Made by a program: the position numbers and the translations under genes | Notes under the pieces: model-generated | Told to the model about the DNA's origin: nothing | The model's database searches: none | The model's input: only the letters and a program-made list of their open reading frames with translations | Source: JAHFUI01 sp039931615 | GTDB lineage: Bacteria > Acidobacteriota > Vicinamibacteria > Vicinamibacterales > CAVVIG01 | Length of the DNA stretch: 64,000 nucleotides | Reading direction: 5' to 3' | Assembly (NCBI GenBank): GCA_039931615.1 | Contig: JBDTRR010000022.1 | Span: 15,733 to 79,732, forward strand | In this document: positions 53,948 through 62,776 of the stretch, in pieces | Position numbering within the stretch: position 1 is the stretch's first letter | Layout: every line of letters begins with the position of its first letter

Positions 53948-54400
53948 GTGAGCTCAGACCTCAACGTGCAGGTCCGGCGCCTGCCATCCTCCGACGGCCT
54001 GCCGCTCCCGGCCTACATGACAGAGGGCGCCGCCGGGATGGATCTGCATGCGGCTGTCGCGGAGGATCTCATCATCCCGCCCGGCGAAGTCGGCCTGATC
54101 CCGACCGGTCTCGAGATTGCGATCCCGGCGGGATTCGAAGCGCAGATCCGGCCGCGCTCGGGCCTCGCGGTCAAGAACCGCATCGGCGTGCCGAATGCGC
54201 CCGCCACCATCGATTCGGACTACCGCGGCGAGATCCGCGTCCCGCTCATCAATTTTTCGCCGACGCCGTTCGTCGTGTCGCGCGGAATGCGGATCGCGCA
54301 GCTGGTGGTTGCGCCAGTCCTTCGAGTCCAGTGGGAGGAAGTAAGCGAGCTCCCACCGACGGGAAGAGGGCGCGGGGGCTTCGGCCACTCAGGAGCATAG
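53948..54400 (+). CDS. dut: deoxyuridine triphosphate nucleotidohydrolase (dUTPase)
   Basis: A 150-residue trimeric dUTPase that converts dUTP to dUMP and keeps uracil out of DNA. All five motifs are visible: AAGMDLHA, RPRSGLAVK, GVPNAPATIDSDYRGE, RGMRIAQLVV and the glycine-rich C-terminal RGRGGFGHSG. The start is GTG at 53948, which lies six bases after TAACAT (53936-53941), so the messenger may be leaderless. It overlaps the end of the convergent small gene at 54389 by 12 bases. Confidence 0.95.
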   Translation: MSSDLNVQVRRLPSSDGLPLPAYMTEGAAGMDLHAAVAEDLIIPPGEVGLIPTGLEIAIPAGFEAQIRPRSGLAVKNRIGVPNAPATIDSDYRGEIRVPLINFSPTPFVVSRGMRIAQLVVAPVLRVQWEEVSELPPTGRGRGGFGHSGA

Positions 54401-54637
54401 GCCCATCGCCTGCGCCGCCTGGAGATCCAGGGTCTTGCGGACGAATCGATCGCCGCGCTCATGCGTCATCATGCCGGCGCGCTCGAGCCCTTCGAACACC
54501 GTCCGGCAGATGTCCTCGCTCAATTCGCAGATGCGGGCGGCATCCTTGGGGCGGAAGTCGTCGCCAGGCATCATGTCGAACAACAGGCGCCGAAGTCGAT
54601 CGAAGCCTTCCTGGATGCTTTGTTCTATTTTGTCCAT
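54389..54637 (-). CDS. small protein with winged-helix-like layout, unknown function
   Basis: An 82-residue protein: MDKIEQSIQEGFDRLRRLLF, then FRPKDAARICELSEDICRTV and EGLERAGMMTHERGDRF. A helix-turn-helix (PKDAARICELSEDICRTVFE) followed by a wing (MMTHERGDRFVRKT) suggests a DNA-binding protein. I do not recognise the family. ATG at 54637 has an AAAGG ribosome site and is preferred over one 30 bases upstream. Its 3' end overlaps the end of dut on the other strand. Confidence 0.72.
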   Translation of the reverse strand: MDKIEQSIQEGFDRLRRLLFDMMPGDDFRPKDAARICELSEDICRTVFEGLERAGMMTHERGDRFVRKTLDLQAAQAMGLCS

Positions 54638-54974
54638 ATGGCCTTTCTTCCGAACCAGAGACGGCAACGCGTGTGCCGGGCGGGCAGGTCGCGCCCGTGT
54701 CCCATAATTCGGCGAATTTCCTAGGAATTTCGTTCCATCAAGAACATTTTTGTCGGACGAGGGCGCGCCGCTCAGTCATCTGACGTTGCTCGAACAGACA
54801 TGGTGTGAAGAATCTACCGGGCTGGCGACAATCTTCTTCCTGTGCAACAGCGAGAGCCCAACCGTTCGCAGGGAGAAGGCAGTTCACCCGGGGGGCGGTC
54901 CCGGCTCTGGCGATCGTGATAGAAGGGAAGGTCCGTGAAAGCTTGATTCGCCGCCGCGACAGTTACCCCGGCTG
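54638..54974. other. intergenic stretch, no gene seen
   Basis: The 337 bases upstream of the small winged-helix gene contain no convincing ORF in any frame. The only structure I see is the near-palindrome GAATTTCCTAGGAATTTC around 54715. Codon bias and frame openness are poor. It could hold the promoter of the minus-strand gene at 54637. Confidence 0.6.
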
Positions 54975-55376
54975 CTACTCCGGCGGAGTCGTACTGCAGT
55001 GCGCGCGGACCACGCCCAACAACAGCTCCAGATCGATGGGTTTGATCACGGTCGCCACCGCGCCCAGCTCGTGCGCCCGCTGTTCAACATTGATGTCGCC
55101 CGACATCACCGCGATGGGAACGGCGGACACGGTCGGATCATTCAGCTGGGCGCGCCGGAACGCATCGCCGCCGAGTCGCGGCATCGTCAGATCGAGCAGC
55201 ACCAGGCAGGGCAGGTCTGGCGCCCGTCGTCGCATGGCGCGCAGCAGGTGCAGCGCCTCGAGACCGTCTTCGGCGGCGACTGGATGAAAACCGTGGCCGG
55301 CGAGCAGCGTCGCCAGCATCTCGCGCGTCGGCGCATCGTCTTCGACAATCAACACGTTTCCCGCGGGCGGACTCAT
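54975..55376 (-). CDS. stand-alone response regulator receiver protein
   Basis: A 133-residue CheY-like receiver domain with no output domain. The acidic pocket is in LIVEDDAPTREML (Asp-Asp), the phosphorylated aspartate in LVLLDLTMPRLGG, then the conserved AVMSGD (Ser) and VIKPID (Lys). It receives a phosphate from a histidine kinase and acts by protein contact. The PAS histidine kinase at 58715 is the only kinase in the window and a possible partner. Confidence 0.92.
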   Translation of the reverse strand: MSPPAGNVLIVEDDAPTREMLATLLAGHGFHPVAAEDGLEALHLLRAMRRRAPDLPCLVLLDLTMPRLGGDAFRRAQLNDPTVSAVPIAVMSGDINVEQRAHELGAVATVIKPIDLELLLGVVRAHCSTTPPE

Positions 55377-55440
55377 GGCCTGGTGGCGAGTTCAAGTTCT
55401 GGGCCGCTCGAAACTGCAGAGCGAAGTGGGATACTGAGCA

Positions 55441-55632
55441 ATGGACGCTCGAGAACTGTGGAAGCTGACGACCGGAAATGGGTCGATCGTCTGCCTGATG
55501 ATCAGCTGCTGCAGCGGCGCCGAGCTGCAGTTGCGCGACGGGGAGCAGATCGTGCTGCGCGAGCTCTATCCCACCAAATCGGACCTTTACGAGCGCTCCC
55601 GGGACCTCGAGGCTGAATATCGCGCGCGTTGA
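55441..55632 (+). CDS. small unknown protein (63 residues)
   Basis: MDARELWKLTTGNGSIVCLM opens a protein with a Cys pair (SCCSGAELQL) and an ELYPTKSDLYERSRDLEAEY helix. Size, composition and the compact strand-helix pattern suggest a real small protein, but no family is recognised. GATACT at 55430-55435 lies five bases before the ATG, so the messenger could be leaderless. It is convergent with the ABC ATPase gene and divergent from the receiver gene. Confidence 0.6.
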   Translation: MDARELWKLTTGNGSIVCLMISCCSGAELQLRDGEQIVLRELYPTKSDLYERSRDLEAEYRAR

Positions 55633-55638
55633 TGGCAA

Positions 55639-56307
55639 TCAGTCGTCGACGATCCAGCCGTCGCGCAGGTTGATGATCCGGGAGCCGTACGACGCGTTCA
55701 CTTCAGAGTGCGTCACCTGGACGATCGTCGCCCCGCCCTCGTTCAGGGTGCGGAACAGCTCCATGATCTCCTTGCCTTGCGCCGAGTGCAGGTTGCCGGT
55801 CGGCTCGTCCGCGAGGACAATCTGAGGGTTGGCAATCACCGCCCGCGCGACGCCGACCAGCTGTTGTTGTCCGCCCGAGAGCTGATTCGGGTAGAGATCC
55901 TTCTTGCCGACGATCTGGAAGCGGTCCAGCACGTCGGCGACCATGCCCTGGCGGTCCTTGCGGCTCACATTCCGGTAGGACAGCGGGATCTCTAGGTTCT
56001 CGTAGACCGTCAGGTTGTCGAGCAGATGGTAGCTCTGGAAGACGAACCCGATATGCTTCTTGTGCAGCTCAGCGCGCTGCTTCGGGTTCAGCCGATGGAC
56101 CGCCTGGTCCATGAAGTCGTATTCGCCGCCCCAGGCGCTGTCGTGCATGCCGAGAATGTGAAGGAGCGTCGACTTGCCGGCTCCCGACGGCCCCATGATC
56201 GAGACGAACTCGCCCTCCTTGATATCGGCGTCGATGCGGCGCAGCACATAGCTGCGTCCGACCCCATGGGGATAGGACTTTTCGACGTTGCGGAGGGAGA
56301 TCAACAT
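55639..56307 (-). CDS. ABC transporter ATPase, MacB/LolD type
   Basis: A 222-residue ATPase: GPSGAGKSTLLHILGMHDSA (Walker A), LSGGQQQLVGVARAVIANPQ (signature), IVLADEPTGNLHSAQG (Walker B) and VTHSEVNA (H-loop). The LLHILG and DEPTGN segments mark the MacB/LolD branch. No permease is encoded in the window. The second ATPase of the same type lies upstream, beyond an inverted repeat. Confidence 0.9.
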   Translation of the reverse strand: MLISLRNVEKSYPHGVGRSYVLRRIDADIKEGEFVSIMGPSGAGKSTLLHILGMHDSAWGGEYDFMDQAVHRLNPKQRAELHKKHIGFVFQSYHLLDNLTVYENLEIPLSYRNVSRKDRQGMVADVLDRFQIVGKKDLYPNQLSGGQQQLVGVARAVIANPQIVLADEPTGNLHSAQGKEIMELFRTLNEGGATIVQVTHSEVNASYGSRIINLRDGWIVDD

Positions 56308-56335
56308 CGGCGCGGCTTCATACGGGCGGGGGATT

Positions 56336-56379
56336 GTGGTTCAAGGTTCAGGCGAACCGGCTCTGAACCCTTGAACCAC
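56336..56379. repeat. inverted repeat between two ABC ATPase genes
   Basis: GTGGTTCAAGGTTCAG (56336) is matched by CTGAACCCTTGAACCAC at 56363-56379 with one extra base, forming a hairpin of about 16 pairs with an 11-base loop. It could terminate transcription or attenuate the downstream ATPase. Confidence 0.7.
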
Positions 56380-56404
56380 GTCGCGGAACCAGTCTAACAG
56401 TCCC

Positions 56405-57121
56405 TCACTGCGCGACCGACGCCATCTCCATCGGCTCCTCGACGACGCGGCCGTCGAACAGGTGGATGCCGCGATCGGCATGGCGGGCGTAGCGGGGATC
56501 GTGTGTGACCATGCAGATCGTGGCGCCGCCCTGATGCAGTTCCTTCAGCAGATTCATCACCGCTTCGCCGCTCCGCGAATCCAGATTCCCGGTCGGCTCG
56601 TCGGCGAGCAGGATCAGCGGTTCGCCGGCGACGGCCCGCGCCACGGCGACCCGCTGCTGTTGACCGCCGGACAGCTGGCTGGGCAGGTGCTTGGCCCGGT
56701 GCGCCATCCCGACCCGTTCGAGCGCGGCCTCGACCCGCTGCCTGCGCTCAGCCGTGCGCATGCCGCGGTAGGTCAGGGGCAGCTCGACGTTCTCGAACAC
56801 CGTGAGATCGCCAATCAGGTTGAAGCTCTGGAAGATGAAGCCGATTTCACGGTTGCGCACGCGGGCCCGCTCCGAGGCCGGCAGATCGGCCACCGGCCGG
56901 TTGTTGAGCAGGTACGACCCTTCACTGGGAGAGTCGAGCAGGCCGAGAATCGACAGCAGCGTCGACTTGCCGCAGCCAGACGGCCCGGCGATCGCGACGT
57001 ACTCGCCCTTGCCGATCTCGACGTTGATGCTGGCGAGGGCATGGGTCTCCACCTCGTCGGTCAGGAACACCTTGGTCACGCCGTCCAGCCTGATCAGCGG
57101 CTGCAATTCCGTGTCGACCAT
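56405..57121 (-). CDS. ABC transporter ATPase, MacB/LolD type
   Basis: A 238-residue ATPase: GPSGCGKSTLLSILGLLDSP, LSGGQQQRVAVARAVAGEPL, ILLADEPTGNLDSRSG and VTHDPRYARHADRGIHLFDG. It has the MacB/LolD pattern. The AGGAGAG ribosome site precedes ATG 57121. It is 37 bases downstream of the HlyD-like adaptor, so the adaptor and this ATPase form one operon. Confidence 0.92.
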   Translation of the reverse strand: MVDTELQPLIRLDGVTKVFLTDEVETHALASINVEIGKGEYVAIAGPSGCGKSTLLSILGLLDSPSEGSYLLNNRPVADLPASERARVRNREIGFIFQSFNLIGDLTVFENVELPLTYRGMRTAERRQRVEAALERVGMAHRAKHLPSQLSGGQQQRVAVARAVAGEPLILLADEPTGNLDSRSGEAVMNLLKELHQGGATICMVTHDPRYARHADRGIHLFDGRVVEEPMEMASVAQ

Positions 57122-57158
57122 CTCACTCTCCTAGTTGAGACTGCGGGGCGGCGCGCGG

Positions 57159-58412
57159 CTAATTGAGCCGGACGCGATCGAAACTATCCCAGGCTGACAT
57201 GTCCGAGAGGATGACCGTGTCGCCGACCTTGAGACCGGACAGGATTTCGACGGTGTTGACGGAGCTTCGTCCCAGTTTGACCTGGGTGCGTGCCGCTCCC
57301 GTTCCGTCCGCATCCATTCTGAACAGGCCGACCGTGCTCTGTTCCTGTCCGAACGCCGGCCGCCCGACGAAGAGGACGTCGTTCAGCCGTTCCAGCTCGA
57401 TCGTGCCGTCGACGCTCAGATCGGGGACGGCGCCTTTCGGCAGGTCGTCCGGCAGCGAGACGTCGACCGTCCGCGTCCCGTTCTGCACCGACGGATCGAT
57501 GCGGATCACGCGGCCCTCGACCATGCCGTTGCGCGTGTCGATCGAAGCCAGCTGGCCGATCTGGATATCCTTGGCCTGCGTTTCGGCGATCTTCAGTTCA
57601 GCCTTCAGCCGCGAGGGATTGGCGACACGCACCAGCTTCTCGCCCGGGCCGACCTGCTGGCCGACCTCGACCTGCACGAGCTGCAGCATGCCGGTGAAGC
57701 CGGCCCGCACCTTCAACTCGTCGTACTGCCGCTTCTTCAATTGCAGGATGGCGCCGACCTGCTCGAGATCCGACTGCTGCACGGCCAGGCGCGCCCGCAT
57801 CGATTCAACGGTGCTGGCGACCTGCTGCTTCGCAATGTCGTTGCGGATGGCCAGCTGCTCGGCGTCCACCTGTGCCTGCTTCAGATCGAGCGCCGACACC
57901 AGCTGGTCTTTCGCCAGCGCTTCCTTCATTTCCCGCGTCGTCTTGGCTTTGTTGAATTCGGCCTCGATGGTGGCCGCGGCGGCGCGCTGCTGGAGCTGAT
58001 CGTTCACGACCTGGACGCGAAGGTTGGCCAGCGTCGCCTCGGCCGCGCGGACCTTCAACTCGGCATCGTGCAGCTCCTGTTCGAGCTGCGGGTTGCTCAA
58101 TTCCAGGATGACGCTGTCGGCCTTGACCGTCGTTCCGGGCCGCAGGATGATCTTGTCGACGCGTCCCTGAGTCGTTGCCGGAATCCAGCGGATGTCTTCC
58201 GGAACCAGGGTGCCAAGACCGCGCACCTGGCGGAGCATCGGCCCACGCTTGACGGTGTCGCGCCAGACCGTGGCGCCGTCGACGCCGGGCGCGGCCGGTT
58301 TCAGCCGGGACAGCCCCAAGGTGATCAACCCGACGGTCGCCAGGCCGACCCCCGCATAGGCCACCTGGTTGAGGCGTTTTCGCCGGGCGTTCGACGGACG
58401 GGCTATATCCAT
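57159..58412 (-). CDS. HlyD/MacA-family periplasmic adaptor
   Basis: A 417-residue membrane-fusion protein. One membrane helix near the N-terminus (QVAYAGVGLATVGLITLGL) is followed by a barrel (ATTQGRVDKIILRPGTTVKAD), a long coiled coil (about residues 110-220) and a second barrel segment (MLQLVQVEVGQQVGPGEKLVR). Adaptors of this kind join an inner-membrane ABC pump to an outer-membrane channel. The pump ATPase follows, but no MacB-type permease lies in the window. Confidence 0.9.
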   Translation of the reverse strand: MDIARPSNARRKRLNQVAYAGVGLATVGLITLGLSRLKPAAPGVDGATVWRDTVKRGPMLRQVRGLGTLVPEDIRWIPATTQGRVDKIILRPGTTVKADSVILELSNPQLEQELHDAELKVRAAEATLANLRVQVVNDQLQQRAAAATIEAEFNKAKTTREMKEALAKDQLVSALDLKQAQVDAEQLAIRNDIAKQQVASTVESMRARLAVQQSDLEQVGAILQLKKRQYDELKVRAGFTGMLQLVQVEVGQQVGPGEKLVRVANPSRLKAELKIAETQAKDIQIGQLASIDTRNGMVEGRVIRIDPSVQNGTRTVDVSLPDDLPKGAVPDLSVDGTIELERLNDVLFVGRPAFGQEQSTVGLFRMDADGTGAARTQVKLGRSSVNTVEILSGLKVGDTVILSDMSAWDSFDRVRLN

Positions 58413-58714
58413 TGAGGTTTTGCACTTAGACGCAGCCCCGACGGCAAACGTTCAGGTTGGCAACCGGTATTTCCTGTCAGTCTTCCATGCATTGGACGCC
58501 GGATCGCTGCCTTTGGACAGCTGAGTCTATGAAAAGGGGGGTGAGACGGCAATAGATCTCTGGTGAGGTCCCGCCCCCGGACCCGGACCGCTCAGCATGG
58601 GCTGGTAAGTGTGCGAGAATGGCCGCCGCCGCCCGGCTAATCCGGCCACAGCGGCAGTCTCTCGTCTCATCACGCGTTTCCCGCTTTTCAACCCCGCAGG
58701 CATGGCGGCTCGTG
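58413..58714. other. intergenic stretch between divergent genes, no gene seen
   Basis: I see no convincing gene or strong -35/-10 pair here. It separates the HlyD-like operon (minus) from the histidine kinase (plus) and must hold both promoters. An ORF of the plus frame continues upstream to 58619 but its codon pattern is not protein-like. Confidence 0.5.
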
Positions 58715-60241
58715 ATGGACAAGGACGACAAACCCGGCACGAGTGACGCCCGCGCCGATCGGCTGGAGCGTTCCCGCCAGGCGTTTGAGCAGCGCTACAA
58801 CGAGCTCTTCGAACAGGCGGCGCTCGGCATCGTGGTGTCGACGCCAGCTGGCGTCATGCTCGCGTGCAATCCGGGGTTCGCCCGGATGCTCGGCTTCGCG
58901 TCGGTCGATCAGGCCGTCGGAACCAGGATGCAGGAGCTGTACGAGACGGCTGCGGATCGGGACCGCTTCGTCGCCGAGCTCCGCGAGAAGACAAGGCTGG
59001 AAAGCCATCATGTGCGGCTGCGCCGCCGGGACGGCCGCCCGCTCGAGGCGCTGACCAACGTCGTCGGGAGCTACGACAGCGGCGGTGAGCTGGTCGAACT
59101 GCGCGGCTATCTGATCGACGTCACCGCCAGCGTCGAAGCCGAGTCGGCGCTGCTGGTCCGCGAGCAGCTCTTTCGCGCGGTGTTCGTCGGCGCGTCGGAT
59201 GCCATGCTGCTGCTCGACGATCGCCGCGCCATTGTCGACGCGAATCCGGCCGCATCTGAGCTGTTCGCCCGGCCCCTGGCGGAACTGACGACTCAGGTGC
59301 TCGATCAGCTGTTCGCCGACGAGGACGGATCGGTGGCCGCAGCGTGGCGGGAGCTGATCGCCGGCGGGGAAGCGACGCGCGAACATCGCGTGCCGGGCAG
59401 TGCCGCGCCCCGGCTCGTCGAATGCAGCTATCGCGCCCGTGTCCATCCCGGCCGCCATCTGTGCATCGCGCGCGACATCACCGACCGGCGGCTGCTCGAA
59501 GAGCGCCTGGCCCAGGCCGCGCGCATCGACAGTGTTGGCCGGCTGGCCGCCGGTATCGCGCACGATTTCAACAATCTGCTGACAGCGATTCTGGGCTATA
59601 CCGAACTGCTGCTGGCGCAGCGTCGCCCCGACGACCCTGAGCGCGTCGATCTCGAGCAGATCTACCAGGCCGGCCGGCGCGCCTCGACGTTGACGCAGCA
59701 GTTGCTGGCATTCGGGCGGCAGCAGGTGCTGCAGCCGCGCGAGGTCAATCTCAGTCTGGTGATCGGCGGCTTGAAGCCGATGCTGCGCAGCGCGCTGCGG
59801 CAGGACATCACGCTCGCCGTCAAACTGGGGCGGGTGCCGATGCTCGTCACAATCGACCCGCACCAGATCGAACAGGCGGTCCTCAATCTCGTGCTGAATG
59901 CCCGCGACGCCCTGCCCTCGGGCGGGATCATCCGGGTCGATCTGCGGCAGGTGACACTGTCGCCCGAGGAGATGCCGAACGACCGGCGCGCCGGTGCCGG
60001 GACCTACGTGCGGCTGCGCGTGATCGACAACGGCACCGGACTCACGCCGGAAGTGCGCCAGCACCTGTTCGAGCCGTTTTTCACCACCAAGGACATCGGC
60101 AAGGGGACCGGTCTCGGCCTGGCGTCGGTCTATGGCATCGTCCACCAGAGCGGCGGGTTCATCGTCGTCGACAGTCCGGCGTCGGGAGGGACCGTGTTCG
60201 CCCTGTATTTTCCGGCGACGGGCGAGACGAGGACGGCGTGA
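58715..60241 (+). CDS. PAS-domain sensor histidine kinase
   Basis: A 508-residue soluble kinase without membrane helices. Two PAS domains span about residues 30-150 (FEQAALGIVVSTPAGVMLAC) and 155-265 (FVGASDAMLLLDDRRAIVDA). The dimerisation domain carries the phosphorylated histidine in AGIAHDFNNLLTAILGYTEL. The ATPase domain has the N box VLNLVLNARDALP, the G1 box DNGTGLTP and the G2 region GKGTGLGLASVYG. It is a hybrid-free NtrB-like type kinase. ATG at 58715 is chosen; GTG at 58712 is equivalent. The receiver protein at 54975 is a possible partner. Confidence 0.92.
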   Translation: MDKDDKPGTSDARADRLERSRQAFEQRYNELFEQAALGIVVSTPAGVMLACNPGFARMLGFASVDQAVGTRMQELYETAADRDRFVAELREKTRLESHHVRLRRRDGRPLEALTNVVGSYDSGGELVELRGYLIDVTASVEAESALLVREQLFRAVFVGASDAMLLLDDRRAIVDANPAASELFARPLAELTTQVLDQLFADEDGSVAAAWRELIAGGEATREHRVPGSAAPRLVECSYRARVHPGRHLCIARDITDRRLLEERLAQAARIDSVGRLAAGIAHDFNNLLTAILGYTELLLAQRRPDDPERVDLEQIYQAGRRASTLTQQLLAFGRQQVLQPREVNLSLVIGGLKPMLRSALRQDITLAVKLGRVPMLVTIDPHQIEQAVLNLVLNARDALPSGGIIRVDLRQVTLSPEEMPNDRRAGAGTYVRLRVIDNGTGLTPEVRQHLFEPFFTTKDIGKGTGLGLASVYGIVHQSGGFIVVDSPASGGTVFALYFPATGETRTA

Positions 60242-60248
60242 CGAGGCA

Positions 60249-60317
60249 ATTCACAATTTTCAATTCACGATTCACAACGAAACACCTTGTGAATGGTCAT
60301 TTGTCAATTGTGAATTC
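60249..60317. repeat. AT-rich inverted repeat downstream of the histidine kinase
   Basis: AATTCACAATTTTCAATTCA (from 60249) is complementary to the sequence ending TTGTCAATTGTGAATT at 60316, giving an imperfect 30-base stem around ACGAAACACC. The style matches the element at 24784. Confidence 0.75.
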
Positions 60318-60324
60318 CTGCGGC

Positions 60325-61335
60325 CTACCCGCCTCGCGTGTGCATCTCGAGGTGTGGATCCTTGCGCAGCGAATTGACCGGGACGAACGACTGGCGATCG
60401 GCCAGCTCGAGACGCTGTTCGGCGCCGCGATCGCTCCGGCCGCGCCAGCCCGTCTCGATCAATGCCGCCAGCTCCGCGGGGGGGGCGCCGCGCCGCAGCG
60501 GTCCGCGCAGGTCGAGGCCGAGCCGCGCGTAGAGGCATAGATACCAGACCCCGTCGGCGGTGACCCGGCTCCGGTCGCAGGTCCGGCAGAACGGCGCCGT
60601 TGTCGAGGCGATGATCCCGAACGTGGTGCCGTCCGGCAGCGCAAAACGCTGTGCCGGCGCCGACGTTTCTTCCAGCATCGGTTCGATCGCGCCGTATCGG
60701 GCCGTGAGCACGGCCAGCATCTGCGCGCGGGAGACCACCCGCTCGGGTGACCAGTGCGTGGCGCCGCCGACATCCATGTACTCGATGAAGCGCACCTCGG
60801 CGTGGACCGATTTTCCGTACTCGATGAGATCGATCAGCTCATCGTCGTTGACGCCGCGGATGACGACGGTGTCGAGCTTCATACCGCCGAAGACGCGGTG
60901 TGCCGCGGCAATGCCGGCGCGGACGGCCTCAAGCTGGTCGAACCGCGTCAGCCGCCGGAAGCGGTCGGCGTGCAGCGTGTCGAGACTGACGGTGACCCGG
61001 TGCAGACCGGCACTCTTCAGGGCATCGACGTGATCGGCGAGCAGGATGCCGTTGGTCGTCAACGCCAGGTCGTGGATGCCACTCTTCGCCGCCAGCAGGC
61101 GCACCAGGGTCGGGAGGTCCCGCCTCAGCAGCGGCTCGCCACCGGTCAGCCGAAGCTTGTCGACCCCGAGCCCGAGGAAGACATCGACCAGCGTGCCGAT
61201 CTCCTCGAAATGCAGCAGGTCTTCGCGCGGCAGCCAGACGTAGTCCGCCTCCGGCATGCAGTATTCGCAGCGGATATTGCAGCGGTCGGTGACCGACAGC
61301 CGCAGATTGCGGAGAGGACGATCGAGCGTGTCCAT
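60325..61335 (-). CDS. moaA: GTP 3',8-cyclase MoaA
   Basis: A 336-residue radical SAM enzyme that starts molybdenum cofactor synthesis by converting GTP. The N-terminal cluster is CNIRCEYCMP, with LRLTGGEPLLRRDLP after it; the C-terminal cluster uses CRTCDRSRVTADG and CLYA. The protein ends MHTRGG, the Gly-Gly tail needed for activity. ATG at 61335 is chosen; GTG at 61344 is an alternative. No other mo genes are in the window. Confidence 0.95.
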   Translation of the reverse strand: MDTLDRPLRNLRLSVTDRCNIRCEYCMPEADYVWLPREDLLHFEEIGTLVDVFLGLGVDKLRLTGGEPLLRRDLPTLVRLLAAKSGIHDLALTTNGILLADHVDALKSAGLHRVTVSLDTLHADRFRRLTRFDQLEAVRAGIAAAHRVFGGMKLDTVVIRGVNDDELIDLIEYGKSVHAEVRFIEYMDVGGATHWSPERVVSRAQMLAVLTARYGAIEPMLEETSAPAQRFALPDGTTFGIIASTTAPFCRTCDRSRVTADGVWYLCLYARLGLDLRGPLRRGAPPAELAALIETGWRGRSDRGAEQRLELADRQSFVPVNSLRKDPHLEMHTRGG

Positions 61336-61469
61336 CAGGGGCACAGGGTGATTATATCGGCGAGGGCGGGGAAGCCGGCGAGGGACGCGGGCTGGCCCGA
61401 CAGGCCGGCGGATGACTGCGACAGAATCGAGCGGCAGACGGATCTGAGGGTCCTGCTACACGCAGTGTA

Positions 61470-61516
61470 CGTAGTGTGATGGGACATCAGTCGTAGTGGA
61501 GACCTTCAGGTCTGCC
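61470..61516. repeat. variant palindromic repeat with GACCTTCAGGTC hairpin
   Basis: GTACGTAGTG at 61468 and GAGACCTTCAGGTCTGCC at 61499-61516. The latter hairpin also closes the repeat cluster at 37999-38014, so the two sites are related. Confidence 0.55.
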
Positions 61517-61535
61517 GTGCCATGTCGACATTTCT

Positions 61536-62657
61536 TCAGGAAATGACCTGCAGACGCGCACGCGACCCCGGGATGAACGGCGTCGTGCTGACCTGACCAT
61601 CGAACCGTGCGCTCCAGCGGCCGGGCACGGCCTGGCCGCACGCGGCACATCGTCCGGCGGCGGTGACGGAGTAGCGCCGGATGTAGTAGCCGTGGCGTGC
61701 GACCAGCGTCTCGCCGCAGGAGGTGCAGACGGTGTCCTCGAGTCGTCCCACCCGCCCTGGCAGGTTGCCGGCGTAGACGTAGCGCAATCCCGATTGCCGG
61801 CCGATGTCGGCTGCGGACATCAGCATGCCGGCGGTCGTGTTGCCGGGCTCGGTCATCTTGTAGTCGCCGTGGAACGCCGTCACGTGCCAGGGCACGTCGG
61901 GGGAGACGGAAGCGACGAACGACGTCAGCCTGGCGAGCTCGTCCGGCGAATCGTTGAAGCCCGGGATCAGCAGGGTCACGATCTCGAGCCAGAAGCCCAT
62001 CGCGTGCAGCCGGCGGATCGTGTCGAGAATCGGCTCGAGCCGGCCGCCCAGCCGTCGATAGTGGCGATCGTCGAAGCTCTTCAGGTCCACTTTGTAGAGA
62101 TCGACCCAGGGTCGGAGATATTCGAGGACCTGCGGCGTGCCGTTGCCGTTCGACACGTAGCCCGTCACCAGGCCCGCCGCCTTCGCCTCCTTGAAGATGG
62201 CGACGGCCCACTCGCTGGTGATCAGCGGTTCGTTGTAGGTGCTGACCATCACCCGCGCGCCGAGGCGCAGCGCGTCGCGCACCAGTTGATCGGGCGTGGC
62301 CGCCAGCGGCGGCGCCGCCGCGGCGGGGTCGCGGAGCGCCTGCGACGTCACCCAGTTCTGGCAGTAGCGGCAGTGCAGGTCGCAGCCGAGCATGCCGAAG
62401 CTGTAGGCGAGCGCGCCGGGATGGGCGTGGAAGAACGGCTTCTTCTCGATCGGGTCGCATTGCACGCCGCCGACGTATCCCCACGGCACCCGCAGCCGGC
62501 CGCGCTCGTTGAAGCGCACCTTGCAGACACCAATCGCGCCCTCGGGCAGGGGACAGCAATGACCGCAGGCATGGCATTGCAGCCGGCCATCGGGGAGCGT
62601 GTCGTACAGGTCGCCCGCGCGGGTTTCGCGTGCGAGCACCTCGGCCAGCGTCGGCAT
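61536..62657 (-). CDS. amrS: AmmeMemoRadiSam-system radical SAM enzyme (PflA-like)
   Basis: A 373-residue radical SAM enzyme. The N-terminal cysteine-rich stretch is CHACGHCCPLPEGAIGVC, the SAM cluster GCDLHCRYCQNW, and the C-terminus adds a zinc-ribbon-like pair CTSCGETL and CAACGQAVPGRW. ARVMVSTYNEPLITSEWA and DLYKVDLKSFDD fit the AmrS family. AmrS usually sits beside AmrA and AmrB genes; neither is in the window. The biochemical role is not established. It is divergent from surE. Confidence 0.87.
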   Translation of the reverse strand: MPTLAEVLARETRAGDLYDTLPDGRLQCHACGHCCPLPEGAIGVCKVRFNERGRLRVPWGYVGGVQCDPIEKKPFFHAHPGALAYSFGMLGCDLHCRYCQNWVTSQALRDPAAAAPPLAATPDQLVRDALRLGARVMVSTYNEPLITSEWAVAIFKEAKAAGLVTGYVSNGNGTPQVLEYLRPWVDLYKVDLKSFDDRHYRRLGGRLEPILDTIRRLHAMGFWLEIVTLLIPGFNDSPDELARLTSFVASVSPDVPWHVTAFHGDYKMTEPGNTTAGMLMSAADIGRQSGLRYVYAGNLPGRVGRLEDTVCTSCGETLVARHGYYIRRYSVTAAGRCAACGQAVPGRWSARFDGQVSTTPFIPGSRARLQVIS

Positions 62658-62759
62658 GGTTTCTGTTTCCGTTTCGCCCTCGTCTCATTGTAGCTGCCGC
62701 GCCTGGCCGACTGCAGAGGCGGAATCGATCACCCCGGAGTTGTGGTCCGAATCGCCGGA

Positions 62760-62765
62760 TATAAT
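62760..62765 (+). promoter_or_regulatory. -10 hexamer of surE
   Basis: TATAAT is a perfect -10 match and ends 11 bases before the surE ATG, so the leader would be only a few bases long. No good -35 lies at the usual distance. Confidence 0.4.
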
Positions 62766-62776
62766 CGTGGTTCCGC

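Noticed and set aside
54750..54938. 62-residue plus-strand ORF in the 54.7 kb gap
   Set aside because: Poor codon pattern, no ribosome site and no recognisable motif.
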